Source: Fremontodendron californicum (taxonomy: Eukaryota; Streptophyta; Magnoliopsida; Malvales; Malvaceae). From it: DNA of 64,000 nucleotides. Positions 24,430 to 36,068 of this stretch are shown one piece after another. Numbering within the stretch: position 1 is the first letter of the stretch; each line of letters opens with the position of its first letter. The DNA lies in assembly GCA_030761205.1 (NCBI GenBank), contig JAULJL010000011.1, forward strand, positions 10,096,501 through 10,160,500. Reading direction: 5' to 3'. The notes beneath the pieces were generated by a model. That model worked only from the letters and a program-made list of their open reading frames with translations. It was not told the DNA's origin and did not search any database. The position numbers and the translations under genes are program-made.

Positions 24430-25190
24430 TGAAAATTTGTCAATCTCATTCTTATGTAGTAGAGTTCGTTTGCAAAATGGTAAAAGAAAATATTGATTCA
24501 GAGTTCGTTTGCAAAATGGCCAAAATCCCGGGCTTCTTATGTAGTAATTCAAAAAGGGAAATCCCGAAAAAATAGAACATGAGCTCCAAATCTCCTGAAA
24601 TTTTGCAAATCTCATTTTTCAATTATTTTGAAGATATTGATGAAAGAAAATCTTGATTCGGAGTTCGTTTGCAAAATGGCCAAATCCCGGGCCTCCTATG
24701 TAGTAATTCAAAAAGAAAAATCCCAGAAAAATAGAAAATGAGCTCCAAATCTTCTGAAATTTTTCAAATCTCATTCTTAAATTATTTGGAAGAGATTGGT
24801 AAAAGAAAATCTTTATTCGGAGTTTGTTTGCAAAATGGCCAAATCCCGGGCCTCCTATGCAATAATTCAAGAAGATAAATCTCGGAAAAATAGCAAATGA
24901 GCTCCAAAAATTCTGAAATTTTGCAAATCTCATTTTTAAATTATTTGGAAGAGATTGGCGAAAGAAAATCTTGATTCGGAGTTCGTTTGCGAAATGGCCA
25001 AATCCCGGGCCTCCTATGCAGTAATTCAAGCCGATAAATCCCAAAAAAATACCAAATGAGCTCCAAAAATTATGAAAACTTCCAGATCACATTTTTAAAT
25101 TATTTTGAAGATATTGGTGAAGAAAAATCTTGATTTGGAGCTCGTTTAAAAAATGGTAAAATATAGGGACATAAAAGGGCATTTTTGGAA
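24430..25190 (+). repeat. ~160-bp tandem repeat array inside the E1 5' LTR
   Basis: About five units each carry the sequence of 'attatttggaagagattgg', then 'ttgattcggagttcgtttgc', then 'aaatcccgggcctcctatg'. The same array, with regular ~160-bp spacing, is in the 3' LTR at about 42960, 43120, 43280, 43440 and 43600, and in LTRs at 53680-54210, 7100-7560 and (inverted) 5150-5760. Confidence 0.85.
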
Positions 25191-28051
25191 GAAAAAATCC
25201 AAATAAATAGCAAACGGACTCGGATAATTTTGAAAACTTCCAGAACTCAATATTTTATTATTTTGGAAGTATTAGAAAAATAAAAATTGAATTTGGAGTC
25301 CGTTTGATATTTATTTGCATCCGAGGGGCAAAACGATCATTTCACCCAAGCAACCGAAAAAGAGCTTCTTTGGGCCTTTCAAAAAATCAGAGTTGGGCTG
25401 GAAAAGAGAAGTGCTGGCCTGCCCAAGCCCAAAGGAAGGAGGAAGCTTCTGATTTTTCAATCAAATGGCTAGAAATCAAGAGTTAGTTAGAGATTCTCTT
25501 TGATCAAGCCATGGTGATTAAGCCACATAGGCCAAGAGAGATGTCAACATTATTCTTGAACAGCTGTAATTTGAGAGAGCTGAGATGCTAATCTAAAGAT
25601 GGTAATTTCATGATTTTTCACCTTGAATTATTAGCCATTTTATGGAAAATTGGTTACAAAAAAATGACAACATCCTTGAGCCATTATAGGGGGGATTCGG
25701 CCAGCCCTTTAGGGAGGTCAGAATTTCATTTTTTCATCTTCATTTTGCTGAGTTCTTAGAGTTTTTACTTAGTTTTTCTCTTCTTGGTTGAAAGAAAAAA
25801 AGAAAAGTTTAGAAAAGAAAGGAAAGGAAAGGAAAGTTTGAAGAGATAAAGCTTGAAATATAGCTTCTTGAGGTTGCTCTTGAGCACCAACTCTTGCACT
25901 TTCTTGATTTTCCATTCTTGTTTTTGCTATTTTGATTTCTATTTGGTGAGTTTCCATTTTCAATAAATGTTTTTTTTATTGTTCTTTTAAGTTCTTCCTT
26001 CATCTCTTTCTTAAGTATATTTTTTACATTTTATTTTTACAATAAACTCACCATGTCCAAATGGCCTACATTATTTAGTTAAGTTGCTGTTTTGGGTTTA
26101 TTTTACCATATTGTTTATGTTATTTTCTTTGATTTTTATGTTTTAAATGTTATGTTACTTCATATTCTTGAGTTATATCTTAATTTGGTTGCTTTGTTTG
26201 TTGCCATTTATGTTTTAAATATCATATTTTTACATTTTTAATTTTCTGTTTTCATGTTGTTTAAATTTGAGCATGTTTTAGATTTAGTATATCAAGTGTT
26301 TGTGAAAATGCTTGTGTGGTCTTTGCATGATTTGAGTTTTATATCTTAGTTGAGCATGTTTTAGATTTAGTATATTAAGTGTTTGTGAAAATGCTTGTGT
26401 GATTTTTGCATGATTTAAGTGTTATATTTTAGTTGAGCATGTTAGTATACCAAGTGTTTGTGAAAATGCCATGCTTGTTGGAGCTTGAGGCCATTTGGCT
26501 ACTCCATGTGTTTTGCATTGTGTGTTGCATTTTTTGCCATGTTAGTTGGTAGGTTTTTGCATTTGCATGACATTTGATTTAGTTTTGCATGCTAGTATAC
26601 CAAGTGTTTGTGAAAATGCCATGCTTGCTAGTTACATTATGATATTCGGCCATCCTTGGAATTTTTGCATTTTATGTGCATTCTTGCCATGTTAGTTGAT
26701 AGGTTTAGCATTTGCATGATATTTGATTGAGTTTTTGGTTTAAGCATGCTTTGTATTTGTGAAAATTCCATGCAAATTTTAGTTATTAAGTTAGGTTTAT
26801 TTGCCATGCATGTTCATGCATTTTAGGTCTAGGTTGCATTAAATGCCATGCAAGTTCATTTAGGTCTAAGTCACATTATGAATGCCATGCTTTTTTTCAT
26901 GAAATTTAGGTTTAAATCCATGCATTTCATGCATTATGTTTGCTGTATTGTTTCATGCATTTCATGTTCATGCCACTTGAACAATGACTTGAGCCAATTA
27001 ATGGTTCAAAGTCATGCTCTCTTGAGCACACTTGTGGAAAATTAAGTTTTGTCAAATTGATTATTCTACCTTTGTGATTTATTTTACTTAGCCAATTTTT
27101 ATCTAACTTTCAAAAAGTCCTAGCTACTGTTTTTAAGTCATTTTATGAGTTTCAAATATTTTTACTTTGATTTTTAAATGATTTTATCAAAGGCAAAAAT
27201 GTGTTTTGGCAAAACAGTTTTTTTCACCCAGTTTTCGTATTTTTCCGATTTTTTTGGGCATTCGTATTTAATCAGAAAATTAAGAGGATTTTTTCCCGTG
27301 TATTTTTACATGTCCTGAGTCTCCAGTATGTTTTTTAGAATTTTTTGAACTTTTAAAAATAGGGTAAAAAATCGTGGCTTAAAACTGGAGAGTGGAGTCA
27401 GAATTGAATTTAAAGAAAAATCATTTTTCTGTTTTGGTTAAGTTACTTAGAGTGGGCTGATTAGGAGGGTTAGCTACTGACTTAGTGTAGTTTCTAAGCC
27501 TTTTTAAACTCTAAAAATGGTATTTCAGGTCTCGGGTTAAGGGTAGTCAAGTCTGGATTTTTAAACTTAGGAAATTAGAGCCATTTAAAAAAAGATTTAG
27601 CCTAGTTTTTATTTTTAATTCAAGCTTTTCAAAATTGTTTTCAAACAATCACAAAGTATTTTGGTTTTAGAATATTTAATTTGACATATTTTCCTAAGGT
27701 ATCCAGATATCTTTTTAGATATACGGATTTCCTTAATTAAAGGAAAAAAATACATTTCATGCATTGCATTTTCCATATTCATGCATTTTATATAATATGT
27801 GATTCTTGCTATGATAATTTCTATGATATTGTTATGATTTTGAGTTATGTTACATTGTTTATTATATGATTTGGAATATTTCATGATATCCTATGCTTTT
27901 TATTTAGTTATTTTTTTCATATTATTTAGCATATACTATGTTCATGCATTATTATTTTCATTTTTATTTTCATGCATATTATATGATAGTATTATTTCAT
28001 ATTCCATCTCATTTAATTTATATGCCAAATCATTCATGTTTGCCATGTCAT

Positions 28052-28317
28052 TTAGGTTATTTCATTTCATATAGAATATGTTATGTTACTTAGGTTATTT
28101 TATTTCATTTAGAAAATATCATGTTACTTAGGTTATTTCATTTCATATAGAATATGTTATGTTACTTAGGTTATTTTATTTCATTTAGAATATATCATAT
28201 GACTTAGGATATTGCATCTCATATAGAATATACTATGTTACCTAGGTCATTTCATTTTATTTATAATATGTCATATAACTTAGGATATTTTATTTCATTT
28301 AGAATATGCTAAGGCAT
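28052..28317 (+). repeat. 38-bp tandem repeats inside the E1 5' LTR
   Basis: Seven consecutive units of exactly 38 bp begin ttaggttatttcattt (variants: ttaggatatt, ctaggtcatt). Alternate units are most alike, suggesting a 76-bp higher-order unit. The array is shared by all five long LTR copies in the window (for example 10335-10500). Confidence 0.88.
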
Positions 28318-29144
28318 TTATTTCATTTCATTTAGAATATGCTAAGGCATTTACATTATATCATATCATTTAGGAAGCATTATATTATTTAGATTTTGCT
28401 ATGTCATTTTATTTATGTCATGCATATACATATTCATATCTTTTAAAATGTTTTCAAAAGGATAATGATTTTTCAATAAAAAAATAAAGATATTCCCGAG
28501 TTAAAATAATTCATGAGTTCTCTACCGGGTTTGCTGGAGGGAATATCATCAATTATCATTAATAAAGGAATATCTTTCTTTCAAAAAAAGTGAATGATTC
28601 AGAAAGTTTTCCAAAACTAATAAAAATTTCTATATTTTGCCACGTTTGTTGGGGAATATAGGAAAATTTTGAATTTATAAATTCCAGATCATTTTTAATA
28701 AAAATGGAATTATTTTTCTTCAAATTGGGAATTAACTCGAAATACTACATTTAAAACCAACTTTTTACCGACACTTGAGATAAAACACGATTAATAAGGT
28801 ACTGATTTATACGGGCGTTGTGAGGGTGCTAATCCTTCCCCACACGTAACCGACTCCCGAACCCGCTTCTTTGATTTCTCTGGTTTAAAACGCAGACTTG
28901 AAATTGGTTTTTAAAATGTTTTCATTAATTTTTAAAATATTTTATAAAACTGGTTTTAATAGATGGCCGATCACACCTAGCTAAAAAAGATTGGTGGCGA
29001 CTCCATGTCTTTTTTAAGGTCATTTTCAAAACCTTCATTTTTCTAGAGGAATTAAGTCGACTTTTCCTCGGTTTTTTTAATGTCACGCTTAACGAATAAT
29101 AAAGTCTTGCGATGAGACACGTTATTTTTTAGATTGCGACAGCT

Positions 29145-29163
29145 TGGCGACTCCACTAGGGAA
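29145..29163 (+). promoter_or_regulatory. Primer-binding site of E1, tRNA-Arg type
   Basis: tggcgactccactagggaa lies three bases after the LTR end. It closely matches the complement of a plant tRNA-Arg 3' end (tggcgactcc shared exactly, from memory). It is the priming site for minus-strand DNA and a hallmark of Ogre elements. Confidence 0.85.
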
Positions 29164-30113
29164 TTTTTAGAGAGTCAGGCCTAGAATTTTTCGTGTGTTA
29201 TCTAAGTCTCGATTTTGTTGGTTTAATTGGTATTTAATTTTAATTCCCATTTTTTTTTAAAAATAAAAGAGAATTTTGAAAATAAAAAATAATGTTTTAA
29301 TATGTCCATATTCATGTGCATTCATATTATTATTTGTTCTCTGGTTATTTTGTTGCGTATATTTATATGTTTGTTTGACTGATGCTTTACATTGTTCGAT
29401 TTTAGTGGGGTATTTAGAATAAGGGTTGTAGAATAAGTGCTGACAGGTTTGTTTTGTTCCTCCGCACACACTGTATTTGCATTTGCATAACATGAATCCT
29501 CTATCCGAGTTCCGTCCTTTTAAGTGGAAGTAAAGTAACTACGCCTTCGTGATTGATCCTCCGTATGGGCTAGTGAAACACTTCCGGAGTATAAAGTACC
29601 TAATGCCTTCGTGATACTCCTCCGTACGGGCATAGGAAAATATACTCTAACGAATTGAACCCGCTTTTATCGGGGTGCCTTACTAGCCTTCACTGGCGAC
29701 AGTGAGGAACAATTCGGGGCCTTAGAACCAATTCACCTTCATATAGTGAACCTAGGCCAAGCCATGCCGAATTTCTGTTAGATACCCGAAGTTTAAGAAC
29801 ACATGGAGGAACATTTCCAACCTTTTACCATCTTTCTATATGTTAGATACAAATTGGGTGATGATGAACAAACATCATACCACTCGTATTTTTTATTATT
29901 ATTTTATCCCAAAGGCGTCGTAGTGCCGAAGCTCTGTTTAAATTTTTGGGACATTTTTTTTAAAAAGCATGTTGTTATTTATGTTATATTTGTGAATTCA
30001 TTTCCTTACTAATCTATTTCTTTCTATTTTCTTCTCTTTGACATGCATCATAGACATCATCATACACTTGAAGTTTATTGGCCTCGGGATAGTTATCAAC
30101 CCAAAGGACTTTC
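29164..30113 (+). other. Leader (5' UTR) of E1
   Basis: Non-coding. A conserved block at 29500-29800 contains two related ~65-bp units (cttcgtgattgatcctccg then gggctagtgaaacac; and cttcgtgatactcctccg). These blocks distinguish leader subtypes: E1 and the element at 1-1175 share one type, E2 another. A packaging or translation-control role is possible but is inference. Confidence 0.75.
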
Positions 30114-31865
30114 ATGGAGTGTCAAGTTATTTCAGTGATAGAAGATCATGCAGTAGTCAGGGCACGGTCGGAAAAAGATCAGAGGGAGGATGGTGATTGC
30201 CTCAAGAAAGATTATGTGTCAGTATTGCCGGATAGGGTCAAAGTGGATCTTAGACAGAATAATCTTCCAGGGTTAGCCGACATTTGGAACCAGTGGAATG
30301 TATCAGATAAAGAAGCCTTCAGTCAGAAATATGGGGACATAGCACTCTTAATTCCGATTCAGGTCAATAGTGGGTTGATTCAGGCTATGGTACAGTTTTG
30401 GAATCCTGCTTATAGATGTTTCACTTTTAACAAGTAGGATATGACACCACTGATCGAAGAATATTCGACACTGGTACGTATTGAATGTCCTAATCTTGAT
30501 CGGGTATATTTGAAGGAAATGAAACCTTCAGGTCTTAAGAAGAAAGTGGCTAGGATCACGGGAATGGATACAACATGGGTTGAGAGTCATGTGGACACAA
30601 AGCAGAAAAATGGGTGCATTCCGTGGGAAACTCTCCGGCAGTTGATATTGGGTTGTTCCGACAAAGCAAAAGCCAGGGACATCTTCACTCTAGCCATCTA
30701 CGGGTTAATCATATTCCCGAAAGATATTGGGTCATGTGGATATAGCCATGTTTGATTTCTTTGAAAATTTGGAACAAAAGATCAACCCATCTCCGGCTAT
30801 CATAGCTGAAACTATCCGATCCTTGAATTTCTGTAAAAGGGCCGGACAAGGGAGAATCAAGGGGTGTGTACAACTCCTTTATATTTGGATTCAAAGTCAC
30901 TTTTGGAAGATAGAAAATGTTTCCTTCAAACCGTACATGAAGACTTTAGTTTCGATTAGGGAATTCCTTCAAAATGATTGGCCTAAAGACGGGAATGAAG
31001 AGAAATGGGTCAACATGTTCCGGAATCTAAAAGGGGAGATGGTGACTTGGAGAGCTCCATGGATGATTCCTATGCCGATTATGTACAAATATGGGGACAA
31101 TCCGGGAGTTCCACTGCTCGGAATTTGGGGGTCTATGAGTTATGCTCTTTTGTTGGTGCAAAGACAGGTTGAGTCCCGGCAATTCACACCCATGACTCAT
31201 AATCTAGGATCCTCAGAGTTCACTTATGGGGAAGACGGATATTCCAGAAAAGTGCGGGCAGCGATTGAAGCATGGAAGAAAACTCACCGGATAAAAGTGG
31301 CCAGATATGCCGACATCGTCACACCTGATTCGCTGGTATGGAGGGAATTAAGGGTTAATGATAGACTATTGACATCAGATGGGGAAGAGGTCCAGTTCAT
31401 GAATCCACCACCGAGGGAAATGCTATCAGAGTTAGAAATTGCAAGAGCAGAATTTGAAAAAGAAAAGGCCCGGATGAGCAAGGAAATCTCCCGACTGCAA
31501 GAAGAGCTTGAGGACATGAAAGATAGGGAATCAGCTCGGGAAAAAGAGAAGGAACAGATTAAGAGAGAAAGGGACACCGTTAAGGGCGACCTTCAGAATT
31601 ACATTTGGAGAACAAGAGGTATCGCTTTGAGCTCAGATTTGAGGGGACTCTCAAGACTTCCGGGGAATGGGAACAAGAAGTCAGAAACCTCAAAAAAGAG
31701 AAGAACTATTAGGTAGAAAAGGCAAAACACGAGGAAGCCCGAGCAAATCAACTTGAGAAACAAGCTAGAGAGAGCTTACAGGGCGATGCTTCTGCTAACA
31801 AGTCAAAGGGCCGTGAACAAGTAGGGATCAGATGGAAGAGCAAGGAAGTTAAAGGAGGACATTGA
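30114..31865 (+). pseudogene. ORF1 upstream of gag (DUF7745-like domain plus coiled coil), broken
   Basis: This is the extra ORF typical of Ogre elements; its function is unknown. It starts ATGGAGTGTCAAG. The first two thirds resemble the plant DUF7745-type domain (from memory): WVESHV, FTLAIYGLIIFPK, PAIIAETIRSLNFC, LLYIWIQSHFW and RQFTPMTHNLG. The last third is a long Glu/Lys/Arg-rich coiled coil beginning SELEIARAEFEKEKARM. Breaks seen by comparison with E2: an in-frame TAG at 30435-30437, a 1-bp insertion near 30731, a 1-bp deletion near 31591, and a TAG near 31710. The frame would otherwise end at the TGA at 31863-31865. A ~425-bp spacer separates it from gag. The E2 copy (59156-60821) is broken at different sites, so the ancestral ORF was intact. 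Confidence 0.8.
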
Positions 31866-32290
31866 AGAAGGTCCAGGATCCGAGGGAGTTATTATAGGAC
31901 TAGTATCTTGTAATAGTTTTTTAGAAGAGACAGATTATCATGTTGTCTTAAACAGGGATCTTTTGTTTGATGTATTTAGTTCCAAGAAATCAATGAAAGA
32001 CCGTTTGGTTGGAGTTATCCCGGGGCCAATACTTTAAATACATTCATCATTCACTAGTTTTTTTCTTTTATATATTTTATTTGTTCATATTCATAATCAT
32101 TCATTCATTTATTATTTATAAATTGTTCATACACTTAGCCATTTATTTATTTGTTCATTCATTTATAATTAGTCATCTAAGTTCATACACTTAGTCATTT
32201 ACTTAGTTGTTCATTCATTAACACTGATTCATTTATTCATTCATACCGGTTCATTCATTTATTCACTTTTTTAAAAATAAAATAAGAAAT
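31866..32290 (+). other. Spacer between ORF1 and gag with (ttcattcattta)n-like repeats
   Basis: 31866-32030 is unique sequence that is well conserved with E2. 32040-32280 is a T-rich, irregular repeat of ttcattcattta and 'gttcatacacttag'. It could hold an ORF1 3' end or a gag-specific promoter or splice site; none is demonstrable. Confidence 0.6.
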
Positions 32291-34300
32291 GTGTCAATAA
32301 TTTCTAATCCATGGTTTTCAAAAAATAAAGGTACAATTGGTCGCACTCAGAAAGAACCAGATTTCGAACACTCTTACAATACTCGGTCTCGAACAAAAGC
32401 CATGGAAAACGATCAGCTTGCCAGAATTGAGAGGATGGAAAGAATCCAAAAAGAACTACAAGAACAGTTGACTAAGTCTCAAGAGGAGAAACGAAAACAG
32501 ATGACAAAGCTCATGGAGATGATGAGCAATATGATGAAGCAGAAGTGGCCCGGAGAGAATTCAGTTGCTGGAATGGGGGCAGTAAATCAGGAGGATAGAC
32601 CAGAAGTGGTACAGAGAAATGGCCAGACATCCCAATCTGTGGGAAATGAAATCCCAACTGGGGCAGCATCCTACATCTACATCCAGCCGACGGCCGAAGC
32701 ACAGAATTTCGGTCCAAAAAATGGTAACATCGAAGTTGATCCAATTGAGGTTGAGGTTCCAGACTTTGAAGAAATGGCAGAGAAGGAAAGGGCCAAAATG
32801 ACTGAACTAAAGAGGGTCGAAACTGCTGAATCTGAGAAGAAATATCAGTTGTTGGAAGAAAGGCTAAGAGTAGTGGAAGGAGCAGAGTTGTTTGGCAGTC
32901 TAGATGCCAAAGAGATGAGCCTGGTACATGATCTAATAATTCCAACTAAGTTCAAAGTACCAGACTTTGAAAAGTATAATTGGACCAGCAACCCATCGGC
33001 TCATCTGACTATGTACTGTATAAGGATGATAGGGCATGAGGATAATGAAAAATTGCCTATTCATTGCTTCCAGGACAGCTTAACAGGGTCAGCCACCCGA
33101 TAGTACAACCAACTCAATCGTACCAAGATTCGTTCATGGACGGATTTGGCCAGGGCTTTTATGGAATACTATAAGCACGTTTCTGACATGGTACCGGATA
33201 GGCTGCCATTACAGAACATGGAAAAGAGGTCCAATGAGACCTTCAAGGAGTATTCACAGAGGTGGAGGGATCTGGCAACACAAGTGCAACCCCCTTTAAC
33301 CAACAAAGAAACCACGGTGCTTTTCATCAACACATTGAAAGCACCTTATTATGACAGATTGGTGGGAAATGCTACCAAAGATTTTACAGATATGGTAATA
33401 TCTGGAGAAATGATTGAGTCAGCCATTAAGAGTGGAAATATGGAAGGGGGCGAGTCTGCTACCCCAAAGAGAGCTTTTCTTACAAAGAAAAAGGAGGAAA
33501 CCCATGCAATAAGCTTCAACCAATACCCTTATACACCTCCTACACCATACACACCACCGAGGCCTTATACCCCTACCACACCTTATACACCTCCTACACC
33601 ATACACACCACACCCGGGGTATAATCCTTATTATCCTAATATCAACCACCTTACCCAAAACTCGTTCCCTACACCAATATACCACAACAGCCATTCTCGA
33701 CTGACATATCCCCCCAAATCACCCTTCCTAGAAATGTTGTTCCAAACACACAAGGGCCTGCGCGTAATGTCCAACATTCACCAAGGAACGATCAAAAAGC
33801 CCAATTTGATCCGATTCCCACTATCTACGATGATCTATATCCAAAACTGTTGCAGGGTCAACTTGTTGCACCCGTGTACCTAAAACCTTTGACACCTCCA
33901 TATCCAAGATGGTACAATGCAAATACCAACTGTGCATACCATGCGGGAATCCAAGGACATTCAATTGAAGATTGTCTGGCCTTCAAAAAGAAAGTCCAAA
34001 GCCTGATTAATGCTAGGGTTATGAAGTTTGGATCAAAAAATAGGCCGAACATAGCTGGAAATCCATTGCCCAATAATGCTGGGAATCAAGTGAATGCAAT
34101 ATTAACCGGAGGGGACAGAAGATTAAAAAGGGATATTGGGGAGGTTAAGACTCCGATGATGACAATATGGGCTGAAATGGTCAAGGCAGGATTGGTGGAA
34201 GGTACGGAAGGTCTGAAAATGGTTGCAAGAAGGGTGCATAATTGGTGCCCGTTCCATAAAGTTGAAGGCCATGATATACAGAACTGCGGGGACTTCCGGG
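32291..34300 (+). pseudogene. gag of E1 (capsid and nucleocapsid), broken
   Basis: This is the structural polyprotein for virus-like particles. It has an N-terminal coiled coil after YNTRSRTKAMENDQL (residues ~30-90), a capsid domain with KFKVPDFEKYN (~220) and RAFMEYYKHVSDM, a repeated YTPPTPYTPP tract (33526-33615), and two knuckle-like motifs, CAYHAGIQGHSIEDC (~33931) and CPFHKVEGHDIQNC (~34248), where the second ligand is His instead of Cys. There is no ATG at the conserved N-terminal boundary: the frame opens at a GTG at 32291, and the first in-frame ATG is 32402. Breaks: TAG at 33101-33103 (Trp codon in E2) and a 1-bp deletion near 33672. It reads on into protease without a stop between. 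Confidence 0.85.
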
Positions 34301-36068
34301 TTAAAGTCCAAAAGATGATGGATAATGGGGTAGCCCAGTTCTATGAGGAGATAGAAGGGGAAATAGAAGTCATTGAAAATACAGGTGGCTATGGGATAGA
34401 AAGACCCCTACTCATCTACTATGATGAACCGGAGGAAAAAGTTATGCCAGCCATGGAAGAAATTGCGCCTAAATTAATCATTGATTTACTTGTTTCCTTT
34501 CCATACAAGGAAAACAAGGCTACACCATGGAAATATGACTGCAGCATGGTTATGCCCGGGTCTTCAGGCCAGCAGGATATTACAGGTGTGGGGCATTTAA
34601 CCCGAAGTGGGAGGTGTTATGCTCTGGAGGTCGTTGAACAAGGGGTAGCAGGGAAAGAAAGAGGAGTTGATAAAGGGAAGAATGTCGTCGAGCCAATCCA
34701 TATTGAGATGGATTTGCCAGAGGAAACAGAGAGGGGATCAGCCCCGGTTAACCGAATCAAGGAGCCAGTATATGAGAAAGAAGCTTGTGAGTTCTTGAAA
34801 TTTATAAAGCATAGTGAATATAGCTTGGTTGAACAACTGCAACGTCAACCAGCTAGGATCTCAATCTTATCCTTGCTTTTAAATTCAGAACCACACAGAA
34901 ATGCTTTGTTAAGAGTATTAAATCAAGCATACGTGGCCAATAATATATCAGTGGAAAAGCTAGATAGGTTGGTGGGAAACATCGCAGCTGATGACTACAC
35001 ATTTTTGAGCTATGAGGAAATACCACCCAATGGTATTGGATCAACAAAAGCTCTCTATATAACCACCACTTGTAAGGGGCACATATTACCGAGGGTCCTT
35101 TTGGATAATGGTTCTTCATTAAATGTGATGCCTTTAGCAACCTTATCCAAGTTACCCGTGGATTTATCCTATATGATACCAAGTTGCACGGTGGTCAGAG
35201 CTTTTGACGGAACAAGGAGGGAGATTATGGGAACCATTGAAGTTCCTCTGGAAATAGGCCCGTGCACATATACAGTGAATTTCCAAGTTATGGATATTAA
35301 TCCATCTTATAACTGCTTGTTGGGAAGGCCATGGATACATTCAGCTGGGGCTGTACCCTCGTCTCTTCACCAGAAACTAAAATTTGTGATAGAGGGCCGC
35401 TTGATCACGGTATCAGGGGAGGAAGACATAATAGCCTCCGCATCCACTGAATCTCCTTATGTGGAGCCGAATGAAGAGGCCGTGGAGTGTTCTTTCATGT
35501 CTTTGGAATTTGTAAATGCAGTTTTTGTCGTTAAAGGACAGAAAATTCCAAAACCGAAACTGTCCAAGAACATAAGGCTGGGGGTAAGAACCACCGTAGG
35601 AAAAGGCTGCAGAGCTGGAAAGGGTCTCGGGAAATATCTTTAGGGGATGGCTCGAGCCATAGAAGTAAAAGGAAAGAATGACCGATTTGGCCTAGGATAT
35701 CTTCTGAAGGCCCATGAGAAAAGAAGACAAGTTGAAAAGAACCGACAAAGGAGGATGGCCCGTCTTACGGGTATGGATATTGAGTGGGAGCCTATGACAT
35801 TCCCATCTATCCTTCACAACTTTCGCTCAGCCGGTTCTCTGTTCGGAGAAAAGAATTCTGATGATGTGCTTGTAATGATAGAGAAAGCCTTCAAGAGATT
35901 CCAGGTGAATAGTGATGAGCAGATGAATGATGTGGAGATCTGCATGACTGAGAAAGACAGAATTGAAAGAGAAAGTGCTAGCTGGATGGTGCGACCTTAT
36001 CCACCAGGATATAGACTAACCAACTGGAGTGCGACTGAGTTGCCCATAGTCTTTAAGTTTATTCCAAA
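34301..36068 (+). pseudogene. Protease region of E1 (retropepsin), exon 1 of gag-pro-pol
   Basis: It continues the gag frame. The aspartic protease core is at ~35040-35400: active-site LLDNGSSLNV (Asp codon 35104-35106), a middle VRAFDG, and LLGRPWIHSAGAV. The active-site triad reads D-N-G where retropepsins usually have D-T/S-G; I recall the same in other plant Tat elements. A TAG at 35641-35643 interrupts the frame; it then continues in frame to the TAA at 36070-36072. That stop falls inside a predicted intron starting at 36069, so it would be removed from spliced RNA. 34550-35000 is a low-conservation linker. Confidence 0.8.

Larger units (their letters stand above)
23708..29141 (+). repeat. 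5' LTR of E1 (5434 bp)
   Basis: It is collinear with the 3' LTR, with a few percent difference in the stretches I compared. It has several internal repeat layers: agtcaac repeats at 23863-23930; about five ~160-bp units at 24430-25190 each containing 'ttcggagttcgtttgc'; repeats of 'aagtgtttgtgaaaatg' at 26288-26620; and a 38-bp AT-rich array at 28052-28317. A conserved GC-rich block lies at 28815-28890, near the 3' end. No protein gene is seen; open frames inside the ~160-bp units (e.g. 24619-25044 minus) are repeat translations. Confidence 0.93.

Noticed and set aside
24181..25044. Long minus-strand open frames (78-144 residues), with similar ones at 5714-5983, 6723-6983, 42710-43370 and 53645-53920
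   Set aside because: They are translations of the ~160-bp LTR repeat units; the same repeat motif recurs and no domain is visible.
28052..28317. Regular 38-bp repeats resembling a CRISPR array
   Set aside because: Units are directly contiguous with no unique spacers, and the context is a plant retrotransposon LTR.
29145..29163. Possible tRNA-Arg gene fragment
   Set aside because: Only the complement of the tRNA 3' end is present, at the exact primer-site position after an LTR; no cloverleaf can be formed.
32511..32945. 144-residue minus-strand frame (also 61541-61963)
   Set aside because: Opposite strand of the gag coding region, conserved only because gag is conserved.
33419..33694. 91-residue Arg/Cys/Trp-rich minus-strand frame (also 62437-62793)
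   Set aside because: It is the antisense shadow of the YTPPTPYTPP repeat of gag.
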